NCBI GenBank assembly: GCA_041687755.1
Contig: JBDNJM010000175.1
Span: forward strand, 1-26,550
DNA length: 26,550 nucleotides
Direction: 5' to 3'
DNA from: JBDNJM01 sp041687755
Lineage (GTDB): Bacteria; Planctomycetota; UBA1135; GCA-002686595
Below, piece after piece: positions 1-6,980 of this stretch (position 1 is the stretch's first letter; every line of letters starts with the position of its first letter). Made by a program: the position numbers and the translations under genes. The notes beneath the pieces were generated by a model that saw nothing but the letters and a program-made list of their open reading frames with translations, made no database searches and was not told the DNA's origin.

Positions 1-25
1 CGTATCCTTCCCCCAGTCGGCCGGG

Positions 26-877
26 CTACGCGAGTCCCGAGCCGAAGCTCGGCGGGCGCTCGCGGGGCTTCGCCGGCGCTGCGCCCTCGGCTTCCAGGAT
101 GTTCAGCACGTCCAGCTCCACGCAGCGGCTTGGCACGCCGAGTAGGCCCGTCAAGCTCGGGTCGGTCTTGCCGCCCTCGCCCGAAAGCACTTCCTTCACG
201 TAGGTGCCGTGTTGCGTGTTCAGGGTGATCAGGAAGCGACGACCCTCCGAGCCCTCAACCGCTTCGACGGCGGTTAGCTCGATCCAGCGCTCGCGAGTGA
301 GATCGGCGCGGCGGTGGGCCACGCGGTCCGGCGTCTTCTGAGCGACGACGATGCGCTTGTTGAGGTGCTCGTCAAACGCGCTGAGCTCGATGGCGCTCTC
401 GAGTTCGACCAGCGCCTGGTACGCCTTGGCGTGGGGCGTCTCCTTAAGGATCACGACGCGCTCCTTGGCCGCGTAGTGCAGGCCTTCGATCTCGATGCGG
501 CCTTCGTTGCGACGGTTGATCTCCGCCTCGAGTTCCGCAAGGTCGATGTCGGTGTTGCGCGCGTTGGCGAGCTCCAGCACGAACGGTCGGCCGCGCCCCA
601 GCATGCGCACGTCGATGTCCTCGCGCCCGGCGCCGTGGAACTTCTGCTTGCGCGTGCCGAACTCCTTCGTCGCGACCCACGCGACCAGCTCCTGAACAGA
701 GTCGCGGGTCAGCTTGCCGAAACCCTCGCAGCGCTGGCACTTCTTGCGGCGCCGCGGGTGGCCCTTGCACTCGGGGCAGTAGAAGACCGTCTGGGGCAGG
801 TCGCGCACTAGCTTGCGGTAGCGGCCTTCGAGGTAGAGCTTGGTCTGGGGCACGGAGCCCGGCGGCGGCTGATTCAT
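26..877 (-). CDS. pus10: Pus10-type tRNA pseudouridine synthase, compact form
   Basis: Predicted 283-residue RNA pseudouridine synthase of the Pus10 family, which in archaea makes pseudouridine 54/55 in the tRNA T arm. The diagnostic block TRKQKFHGAGREDIDVRMLG (residues 75-94) holds the expected catalytic Asp (D87 or D89, in RED-x-D). It is followed by GRPFVLE (96-102), KTPDRVAHRR (181-190) and GTYVKE...GKTDPSLTGLLG (224-247), all Pus10 landmarks in the right order. The N-terminus is short and carries CPEC (34-37) and CQRC (47-50), a four-Cys zinc ribbon, in place of the large THUMP-containing domain of archaeal and human Pus10. The ATG was chosen because the protein becomes low-complexity upstream of it and C-rich sequence precedes it, as for other genes here. 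The gene is divergent from lgt. Family assignment is strong; the exact target RNA is unknown, and bacteria normally use TruB for position 55. Confidence 0.9.
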   Translation of the reverse strand: MNQPPPGSVPQTKLYLEGRYRKLVRDLPQTVFYCPECKGHPRRRKKCQRCEGFGKLTRDSVQELVAWVATKEFGTRKQKFHGAGREDIDVRMLGRGRPFVLELANARNTDIDLAELEAEINRRNEGRIEIEGLHYAAKERVVILKETPHAKAYQALVELESAIELSAFDEHLNKRIVVAQKTPDRVAHRRADLTRERWIELTAVEAVEGSEGRRFLITLNTQHGTYVKEVLSGEGGKTDPSLTGLLGVPSRCVELDVLNILEAEGAAPAKPRERPPSFGSGLA

Positions 878-1243
878 CGGGGGAGTGGCTCCGGAGGAGC
901 AGGGGCCGGAAGAACGAATCGAACGTTCTGGCGGTGGGGTCGAGCCCGGCAGAGGCACGCCTCTGCCGGGAAATCGGGCGGCCAGGTTAGCCCGCGGCAG
1001 CGGAGTGTCGAATCGAATCGCAGGAGAACGGGCCGTCAACTGCCCCCTCCCTCTGGGCCCCGGGCGCCCCAGGGCCCGGCAGTCACCCGCTCCGGCCTCG
1101 AACCGGGTTCCGGAGCTGCCTCCGCTCCCGAACGAGCAGCCCCCCCCCCGGCGGCCCGCCCGGGGCCGGCCAGCCGTGGCGTCCAGGCATTCGCGGGGAG
1201 CGCTCCTGCGCCCTACCCTGGGCGCCAGCAACTGCCCCCCCCC
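878..1243. other. Divergent intergenic region between pus10 and lgt
   Basis: This stretch must carry the promoters of both divergent genes, but no convincing -35/-10 pair stands out. It contains an 11-bp perfect hairpin (listed separately), a short GAACGTTC palindrome, and two long C runs: ten C at 1140-1149 and nine C at 1235-1243, the latter touching the lgt ATG. Open frames crossing it are continuations of neighbouring frames, are rich in Pro, Arg and Gly, and match no family. I see no RNA gene. Confidence 0.5.
945..970. repeat. Perfect 11-bp hairpin in the pus10 leader
   Basis: CCCGGCAGAGG (945-955), the loop CACG, then CCTCTGCCGGG (960-970) form a perfect GC-rich stem-loop. It lies 68 nt upstream of the pus10 ATG, so it would be in that gene's leader if transcription starts further out. 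No T-run follows on either strand, which argues against an ordinary intrinsic terminator. Its role is unknown. Confidence 0.6.
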
Positions 1244-2137
1244 ATGCAACCGATTCTGTTCCACCTGGGCCCCGTCGCGGTCCCCGCCCACGCCGCCTTT
1301 GGGGCGCTCGGGTTCCTGTTCGCGTCGTTGGTGCTCTGGCCCAGGCTCCTCGCGCGCTTCGGCGCGGACCCGCGCAGCGATCCCGCGCGCGCGCGGCGGC
1401 TGGCGCTGCCGCTGCTCGGGGGGCTTCTGCTTGGTGCCCGTCTGCTGTACGTGGTCGTCGAGCTCGCCAAGCGCGGCGCCGGCGACCGCTCCGGCTCGGA
1501 CGTCGGGGAGCGCTTCTTAGACGAGCCCTGGACGATGCTGTACCTGCACGAAGGCGGGCTCGTGATGTACGGCGGGCTGGCCGGCGCCTGCCTGGTCGGC
1601 TGGTTGGCGGCGCCGCGCGCAGGGCTCGCGCGGCCCCAGGCTTTTGCCACAGGTCTCGTGGCGGGCTTCGGAGGGCTGTGGATGGGACGGCTGGGCTGCC
1701 TGCTGGCCGGGGACGACTTCGGCCGCCTCGTGCCCGAGTGGGCTCAGGGGCTCGGCCGGCCGCTCGTGCTCACGGTCCCCGAGCTGGAGTGGTTCGCGCA
1801 GCATCCGGAGAGCGCTCTTCCAATGCACCTCGCGGGCCGGGATATCTGGGCGACCCAGGTCTTGATGACTTTCGCCGCCGCCGGTCTGATGCTCTTCGGC
1901 CTGCGCCGCCTGAGGCGCGGCGGAGCAGCCGCTCCCCTCGCGCTGCAGCTGCTCAGCGGGTACGCCGTATTGCGCTTTGCGATCGAGTTCCTGCGCGGCG
2001 ACACGGTGCGCGGGCTGTGGCTCGGCGAGCGCTTCTCGACGTCGCAGTTGATTTCCGCCGCGCTCCTGGTGGCCATCGCGATCCACGCCGTTCTGCGTGG
2101 CAACCCTACTCAACCCCAGCCGGAGAGCGCCTCGTGA
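1244..2137 (+). CDS. lgt: Prolipoprotein diacylglyceryl transferase family protein (Lgt)
   Basis: 297-residue multi-pass membrane protein of the Lgt family, which moves diacylglycerol from phosphatidylglycerol to the lipobox cysteine of pre-lipoproteins in the cytoplasmic membrane. Family landmarks in order: GGLVMYGG (104-111), GRLGCLLAGDDFG (148-160, the Lgt signature region with its Arg), ATQ (203-205, the equivalent of the usual PTQLYE), RFAIEFLRGD (244-253, essential Arg region) and GERFSTSQLIS (261-271). About seven hydrophobic segments fit the fold. The position corresponding to His103 of the E. coli enzyme (HGG) is Tyr here, a variation I believe occurs in other distant Lgt proteins. 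The ATG directly follows nine C residues and there is no Shine-Dalgarno. The stop overlaps the GTG of the next gene by 4 nt (GTGA), so the two are probably co-translated. Lipoprotein-like products are encoded nearby. Confidence 0.85.
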   Translation: MQPILFHLGPVAVPAHAAFGALGFLFASLVLWPRLLARFGADPRSDPARARRLALPLLGGLLLGARLLYVVVELAKRGAGDRSGSDVGERFLDEPWTMLYLHEGGLVMYGGLAGACLVGWLAAPRAGLARPQAFATGLVAGFGGLWMGRLGCLLAGDDFGRLVPEWAQGLGRPLVLTVPELEWFAQHPESALPMHLAGRDIWATQVLMTFAAAGLMLFGLRRLRRGGAAAPLALQLLSGYAVLRFAIEFLRGDTVRGLWLGERFSTSQLISAALLVAIAIHAVLRGNPTQPQPESAS

Positions 2138-3084
2138 GCACCCTCGTCGCAGGCATCGATGAAGCCGGGCTCGGTCCCCTGCTCGGCCCGCTCGTCATCG
2201 GCTGGTGCCTGTTCGAGGTACCGGACGAGCAGCGCTGCCCGTGGCAGCTGCTCGAAGAACTCGTCGCGCGCGAACCGAAGCGCGACGCCACGCATCTGAT
2301 CGTGGACGATTCAAAGCGCGTCTTCACCCGCAACCCGCGCGGTCGCCGCCGTCTCGAGTCGACCGTGCTGGCGTTCCTCGAGCTCGCCGGCGCGCGGCCC
2401 GGCAGCGCGCGCGAGCTGCTGCTGGGTCCGCTCGGCCCCACGGCCCAGGCGCTCGACGCGCACCCCTGGAACGCCAGCCTGCCCACGCTTCCCTTGTGGG
2501 CCGACGAGGGCCGTCTGGAGCTCACCGCGCACAGCCTGCGTCGCGTTGCCGAGGCCGCCGGCGCACGCCCGCTCGACCTCGGTCAACGCAGCTGCCACCC
2601 CGGCGAGCTGAACCACGTGTTCGCCAACACCGACAACAAGGGCGCCGCCGTGTGGTCCCAGCTGGTGCCCATCATGCAGCGCCTGCTCGAGGCCGCCCAC
2701 GGCCGCCAGCTCGACCTCGTCATCGACCGCCAGGGCGGACGCGCCAAGTACGGCCCCCAGCTCGCCCGAGCCTGCCCCGGCTGGAGCGTGGCCCTGATCG
2801 AGGAGACCGACGGCGTCTCGTCCTATCGCTTGAGCGGACCCGGGGAGGCCGTCGTCACGTTCCGTGAAAAAGGCGACCGCGAGAGCTTCTGCGTCGCGCT
2901 GGCCTCGTGCCTGGCCAAGTACGCGCGGGAGCTCTCGATGGAGGCCTTCAACACCTGGTTCGAGGCGCGCCGGCCCGGCCTGAAACCGACCGCCGGCTAC
3001 ACAACCGACGGCCGGCGCTGGCTGGAGGACGCGAGCCCCGTGCTGACGGGGATCCAGCGCACGCTGTTGATCCGCGACCGCTAA
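2134..3084 (+). CDS. Divergent RNase HII-like protein
   Basis: 316 residues, GTG start overlapping the lgt stop by 4 nt. The N-terminus GIDEAGLGPLLGPLVIG (7-23) closely resembles the RNase HII motif GIDEAGRGPxxGPxV. A DDSK motif follows at 58-61, and VIDRQGG (196-202) supplies a third acidic position, so the Asp-Glu-Asp-Asp two-metal set of the RNase H fold appears present. SFCVALASCLAKYARELSM (251-269) matches the helix that reads ASIIAKxxRD in RNase HII. KPTAGYTTDGRRW (284-296) matches the C-terminal KGYxTxxH element. It is about 100 residues longer than ordinary RnhB, the extra sequence lying mainly between residues 65 and 190. It could cut RNA/DNA hybrids or ribonucleotides in DNA; the Arg of the GRG motif that senses the ribose 2'-OH in RNase HII is Leu here (AGLGP), so specificity may differ. 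Fold assignment is good, enzymatic role is inferred. Confidence 0.72.
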   Translation: MSTLVAGIDEAGLGPLLGPLVIGWCLFEVPDEQRCPWQLLEELVAREPKRDATHLIVDDSKRVFTRNPRGRRRLESTVLAFLELAGARPGSARELLLGPLGPTAQALDAHPWNASLPTLPLWADEGRLELTAHSLRRVAEAAGARPLDLGQRSCHPGELNHVFANTDNKGAAVWSQLVPIMQRLLEAAHGRQLDLVIDRQGGRAKYGPQLARACPGWSVALIEETDGVSSYRLSGPGEAVVTFREKGDRESFCVALASCLAKYARELSMEAFNTWFEARRPGLKPTAGYTTDGRRWLEDASPVLTGIQRTLLIRDR

Positions 3085-3355
3085 CGGACCGCAGCGCCCA
3101 GCCCGGACCCGGCCGAGCCTCCGCCAAGCAGCCGATTGACGCCTGACGGGCGCTCCAAAGGCCCAAAACCCGCCCTGCAGGCCCCCTGCTAGCCCCGTCC
3201 CGGGCGCTCCCGGGGGTCTTCCGGGGTAGACTTCCCCGCCCGGTTCGGCCTGCGCCCGCCGGTACACCGACCCCTCCGGACCCCCCCCGGCTCCCGCCCC
3301 GCCCTGCCGCTCCGCGCTGCACCGGGGTCTCCCCCAGAAGCCCCCCTTTGATCTC

Positions 3356-4681
3356 TTGAAGACCGCGATCCTCGGAGCCGGCGTGTCCGGATTGGCGCTG
3401 GCGCGCTACCTCATCCAGGCCGGCCGTCCCGCCAGCGACCTGCACCTGTTCGAGGCGGCGCCCGTGGCCGGCGGCCTGTGCGGCTCGAAGACCGTCGAGG
3501 GCTTCACCTACGACCGCGCCGGCGGGCACATTTTGTTCAGCAAGGACAAGGAAGCGATGCAGTGGATGCGGGACGAGGGCGGCGGCGAGGACTCCTTCGA
3601 CCGTCGCGATCGCAACACGAAGATCCGCTTCGACGACCGCTGGGTGCACTACCCCTTCGAGAACGGCCTCGGCGATCTTCCGACCCAGGCCAACTTCGAG
3701 TGCCTCGAGGGCTACGTGAAGGCCTGGCACGCGCGCCAGGTCGAGGGTGGCGAGGCCCCGGCCGACTTTGCGGCTTGGGTCCGCTGGCGCTTCGGCGACG
3801 GCATCGCGGACCACTTCATGGATCCGTACAACGAGAAGATCTGGAAGCGTCCGCTCAGCGAGATCACGAGCTCCTGGGTCGCGGGGCGCGTGCCCGATGC
3901 CCCGATCGCCGACGTGCTCAAGGCCTCGATCGGGATGCGCACCGAGGGCTACACGCACCAGTCGATATTCTACTACCCGAAGGAAGGCGGCTTCCAGGCG
4001 ATCACCGACGCCCTGGCCGCCGCGCTCAGCGCTCAGGTTCGACTCAGCACGCCCGTGGAGTCGGTGCGCAAGATCGGCGAGCGCTACTCCGTCAACGGCG
4101 AGGACTTCGACGAGGTCATCAGCACCCTGCCGCTCAACCTCGTGCCCGACGTGATCGAAGGCCTGGAAGCCGGCGCGGCCGCCGCCTGCCGCGACCTGTC
4201 CTACAACTCGATCACCTGCGTGCTGCTTGCCCTCGACCGTCCAGAGCACCCCGACCTGTCCTGGATCTACCTGCCCCAGAAGGCCCAGGGACCGGCGAAC
4301 CGGGTCACGTACATGTCGAACTACGCGACGAAGAACGCGCCGGCGGGCAAGACCTCGCTGATGTGCGAGGTGACCTCACCCGGCGGCCAGCCCTTCGCCG
4401 GGCCCGAGCTGGAAGAGCAGGTCATCGCCGGCCTGATCCACGCCGGACTGCTCACGAAGGGTGAGTTGATGTTCACCGACCGCGACTCCTCGCGCTTCGC
4501 GTACATCGTCTACGACTTCCCGTTTGAGGAGCGCAAGCGCACGGCCCTCGCAGGGCTCGAGCAGCTCGGCATCACCGCCTTGGGACGCTTCGGCCAGTAC
4601 GAGTACTGGAACTCCGACCAGTGCGTGATCGCCGCCCGCGAGCTGGGCTCCAAGCTGGCCGAGCGCGCGCTGCGCGGCTGA
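3356..4681 (+). CDS. FAD-dependent oxidoreductase, UDP-galactopyranose-mutase/protoporphyrinogen-oxidase-like
   Basis: 441-residue cytoplasmic flavoprotein. It opens with a Rossmann dinucleotide motif, ILGAGVSGLALARYL (5-19), followed after the beta2 strand by the second FAD contact VAGGLCG. DRAGGHILFS, HYPFENGLGDLP, HFMDPYNEKIWKRPL and the C-terminal GRFGQYEYWNSDQCVIAA are typical of the UDP-galactopyranose-mutase/amine-oxidase-like flavoproteins found in polysaccharide clusters. The substrate cannot be read from sequence; a sugar-nucleotide isomerase or desaturase-like role is inferred from the adjacent glycosyltransferase 25 nt downstream. The start is a TTG, as no ATG or GTG lies near the Rossmann motif in frame and no Shine-Dalgarno is visible. 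A heme-pathway oxidase is the main alternative, less likely given the neighbour. Confidence 0.8.
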   Translation: MKTAILGAGVSGLALARYLIQAGRPASDLHLFEAAPVAGGLCGSKTVEGFTYDRAGGHILFSKDKEAMQWMRDEGGGEDSFDRRDRNTKIRFDDRWVHYPFENGLGDLPTQANFECLEGYVKAWHARQVEGGEAPADFAAWVRWRFGDGIADHFMDPYNEKIWKRPLSEITSSWVAGRVPDAPIADVLKASIGMRTEGYTHQSIFYYPKEGGFQAITDALAAALSAQVRLSTPVESVRKIGERYSVNGEDFDEVISTLPLNLVPDVIEGLEAGAAAACRDLSYNSITCVLLALDRPEHPDLSWIYLPQKAQGPANRVTYMSNYATKNAPAGKTSLMCEVTSPGGQPFAGPELEEQVIAGLIHAGLLTKGELMFTDRDSSRFAYIVYDFPFEERKRTALAGLEQLGITALGRFGQYEYWNSDQCVIAARELGSKLAERALRG

Positions 4682-4706
4682 GCGCCCGGCCTTTCCCGGC
4701 CCCGCT

Positions 4707-5708
4707 TTGAGCTTCACCCACGAGCCTCGACACGTCTCGATGGTCGTTCCCACCTGGAACGGCGGACCGCGCTTTCTCGAGGTGCTCGAAATTCTGGCCC
4801 GCCAGGACATCGAGGGCGGCTTTCAGCTCGTCGTGATCGACTCCGGCTCGCGCGACGGGACCGTCGAGGCCGCGCGCGCCGCGGGGGCACTCGTCGCCGA
4901 GATCCCGAACTCCGAGTTCAACCACGGCGCGACCCGCAACCGCGGCATTGAGCACGCCTCCGGGGAGATCGTCTGCCTGCTGACCCAGGACGCGCTCCCG
5001 ATGGACGAGCAGTTCGTCTCCGCGCTCGCCAAGGGCTACGACGATCCCTCGATCGACGGGGCCTACGCGCGCCAGTTCCCGATGCCCGCGCAGGACCCCA
5101 TCCTGGCCGAGCGCCTGCGCCGCTGGAGCGCGAGCCGCACGGAGTCCATGGCGCAGGAACTGGCCGCCGGCGACCCCGCGGCCAGCGCCGCGCGCTACGC
5201 CGAGCTCGAGCCACTCGAGCGCCTCACGGCCTGTGCCTTCGACAACGTCGCCTCGTCGGTGCGCCGCTCGACCTGGGAGCGCCATCCGTTCCCCAGCGCC
5301 TCCTTCGGCGAGGACGTGTCCTGGGGCAAGCGCGTGCTGCTCGACGGCGGCCGAATCCTGTTCCAGGCCGATGCGCGGGTCGAGCACAGCCACCCCATCG
5401 ACATGCTCAAGGACTTCAAGCGCCTGTACTGCGACCATCGCAACCTGCACCAGCTGCACGGCGTGCGCACCGTTCCGACCTGGGGTCACGTGTGGCGCGG
5501 GTGGCGCCCCCAGGCCCGCTACTACGGCGAACTCGTAGACGCCGCGCCCGACCTGTCCGAGAGGCAACAGCGCTACTGGAAGCGCTACGCGTACCCCTTC
5601 TCCTTGCTCGAGGCGAGCGCTCAGTTCCTCGGAGCCCGCAGCTGGTGGAAGGCCGAGCAGAGTCGCCTCTGGGGCTGGTTCGACCGCCGCATCCGTCGCG
5701 GCGTTTGA
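4707..5708 (+). CDS. Family 2 glycosyltransferase, rhamnosyltransferase-like
   Basis: 333-residue GT-A-fold glycosyltransferase. VSMVVPTWNGG (10-20) is the nucleotide-binding strand and DSGSRDGT (45-52) the classic GT2 segment. FNHGATRNRG (71-80) is the signature of the rhamnosyltransferase branch (usually F-NHGGTRNLG). TQDALP (93-98) corresponds to the metal-binding DxD region and GEDVSWGKR (201-209) contains the acceptor-side ED. It probably transfers a deoxysugar to an O-antigen, exopolysaccharide or glycan acceptor at the inner membrane; no transmembrane segment is obvious. It sits 25 nt after the UGM-like flavoprotein, so both likely belong to one operon for surface sugar synthesis. The TTG start retains residues before the first strand; an ATG 33 nt downstream (at 4740) would start directly at MVVPTWNGG and is a fair alternative. 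Confidence 0.85.
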   Translation: MSFTHEPRHVSMVVPTWNGGPRFLEVLEILARQDIEGGFQLVVIDSGSRDGTVEAARAAGALVAEIPNSEFNHGATRNRGIEHASGEIVCLLTQDALPMDEQFVSALAKGYDDPSIDGAYARQFPMPAQDPILAERLRRWSASRTESMAQELAAGDPAASAARYAELEPLERLTACAFDNVASSVRRSTWERHPFPSASFGEDVSWGKRVLLDGGRILFQADARVEHSHPIDMLKDFKRLYCDHRNLHQLHGVRTVPTWGHVWRGWRPQARYYGELVDAAPDLSERQQRYWKRYAYPFSLLEASAQFLGARSWWKAEQSRLWGWFDRRIRRGV

Positions 5709-5714
5709 GCTGCA

Positions 5715-5742
5715 CGGGCCGGCCCGCAGGGCGACTTCGCCC
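5715..5742. terminator. Possible bidirectional terminator between convergent genes
   Basis: The 61-bp gap between two convergent genes contains the perfect palindrome CGGGCCGGCCCG (5715-5726) and directly after it the small hairpin GGGCG-ACTT-CGCCC (5729-5742). Placement suits termination, but no T-tract follows on either strand, so the call rests on location and secondary structure only. Confidence 0.3.
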
Positions 5743-5769
5743 CAGCAACCGGCTCGGCAGCCCCCCCGC

Positions 5770-6528
5770 TCAGTTCGAGCTGCTTTGGGCGCCGGCATCC
5801 GTCGCCTCCTCGGAGGCGTTCTGCTTGCGCTGCGCCTCCAGCTTCTGCTCCGCCTCATTGAGCCGAATCTTCGCGTCGAGCAGCTCCTCGTTGGCCCGGG
5901 CCAGCTTGCCCTCGGCATTCGCTTGAGTCTGCTCATGCCCGAACACGTCCTTCTGGAATTCCGCCACCGCGACCGCCTGGGCCTCGGCGAGATCAAGCTG
6001 CGACACGGCTTTCGCCTTGAACAGCTCCACCTCCGCGCGGCGGGTGGGCATCGTCTCGCGGGCCACCACGGATTCGGCGTTGGTGAGCTCGGAGAAGCGC
6101 TCCGCGACGGCCAGCTGGGCCCGGCTGACGCCCATCTCGAACAGCTTCAGCGCGCGCACCCGCCGCGCCGACGCGACGGCCAGGGGGCTGTCGGTCTGCT
6201 CGGCCAGCTGCTCATCGAGCTTGGCCTGGGCCAGCTCCGCGCGATCCACGTCCAGGCGGGCCCGAGCCAGTTGCGCCTGCTTGGCTGCGACGGTCGCGGC
6301 CTTCTCGCTCTCCGCCAAGGTGTCCTCAGCGAAGTTAAACTGGGCGCGTGCCGCGTCGATCTCGACCATGGCGGTCGCCGGCAACCCGGAGAGCAGCGAG
6401 GCGTCAACCTCACCAACCTTGTACGCGCTGGCGCAGGATACGGTGGCCAGGAGCACGGTGGCCAGGAGCAGGGTGGCCAGGAGCAGGGTGGCCAGGAGCA
6501 GGGGCAGAAAGCGGTAAAGCGCCTGCAT
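5770..6528 (-). CDS. Coiled-coil putative lipoprotein with repeat-expanded signal peptide
   Basis: 252 residues. The N-terminus is a signal peptide whose hydrophobic core consists of repeated LLLAT units (about residues 9-29), encoded by a 15-bp DNA tandem repeat. It ends at ATVSC (C32), a loose lipobox, so the mature protein may be lipid-anchored; cleavage by signal peptidase I is an alternative. From about residue 55 to 235 the sequence is almost purely helical, rich in Ala, Glu, Leu, Lys and Gln with heptad-like spacing, and nearly free of Pro and Gly, which indicates a long coiled coil. The tail is Ser/Asn-rich. It could be a cell-envelope spacer or tether such as an Lpp-like or TolC-hairpin-like protein, but no family is recognised. 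It is convergent with the glycosyltransferase and divergent from the sigma factor gene, so probably transcribed alone. Confidence 0.7.
   Translation of the reverse strand: MQALYRFLPLLLATLLLATLLLATVLLATVSCASAYKVGEVDASLLSGLPATAMVEIDAARAQFNFAEDTLAESEKAATVAAKQAQLARARLDVDRAELAQAKLDEQLAEQTDSPLAVASARRVRALKLFEMGVSRAQLAVAERFSELTNAESVVARETMPTRRAEVELFKAKAVSQLDLAEAQAVAVAEFQKDVFGHEQTQANAEGKLARANEELLDAKIRLNEAEQKLEAQRKQNASEEATDAGAQSSSN
6441..6500. repeat. 15-bp tandem repeat, four copies, inside a signal peptide
   Basis: Four adjacent 15-bp units: CGGTGGCCAGGAGCA twice, then GGGTGGCCAGGAGCA twice. Read on the minus strand they encode the repeated LLLAT of the signal peptide core. The unit length is a multiple of three, so copy-number change would lengthen or shorten the hydrophobic core without a frameshift. 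Confidence 0.95.
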
Positions 6529-6980
6529 GGATGTCTCGAAACACGCCCGGAGGGTCCGCGGATCGCGGAGTTGCGCCGCTTGCGGGCTGATCGCCGGGCT
6601 GCGTTAGTAACGGAATTGGAAACTCGAAGACCGCAACAGGATACGTCCCTTCGCGACGAAGTTCGGAGAGCTTCCGGACCCCCCCCTCGCACGCGCCAGG
6701 CTCCCATCCAGGCCCCACTCAGGGCGCTGGAAGCGCTACGTCTGAGGGGCATCCGGGGCGGGCCCCGCTCCCGCGTGAGGTTGCTGCAGGTCAGAATCCC
6801 GCAAGTACCGGTCCCCTGGGCAATAGCCCCCGTCCAAGTCCGTACGGTAGGGCGCGCCGGTGGTCCCCGCCAAGAACGGCTAGGGCTCCGGAGCGCGACC
6901 TACCGAGTCCATACCGCTCGTCCTCGTCCCGCCGCCCGCCAGCCTGTCTCCAGCCCCCGGCACCGATCCCCACCCCTACG
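6529..6980. other. Divergent intergenic region, lipoprotein and sigma factor genes
   Basis: This 452-bp stretch separates two divergent genes and must contain promoters for each. It is slightly less GC-rich around 6600-6660 than its surroundings, a plausible promoter region. I cannot point to a convincing -35/-10 pair, operator, RNA gene or supported small gene in it. Confidence 0.4.

Noticed and set aside
878..1291. Longer N-terminus for the Pus10 gene on the minus strand
   Set aside because: The extension is Arg/Pro/Gly-rich low-complexity sequence, overlaps the divergent lgt start, and lacks any Pus10 or THUMP feature.
4572..5996. 474-residue minus-strand reading frame opposite the glycosyltransferase
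   Set aside because: Antisense shadow typical of GC-rich coding DNA; the plus-strand frame has a complete recognised fold.
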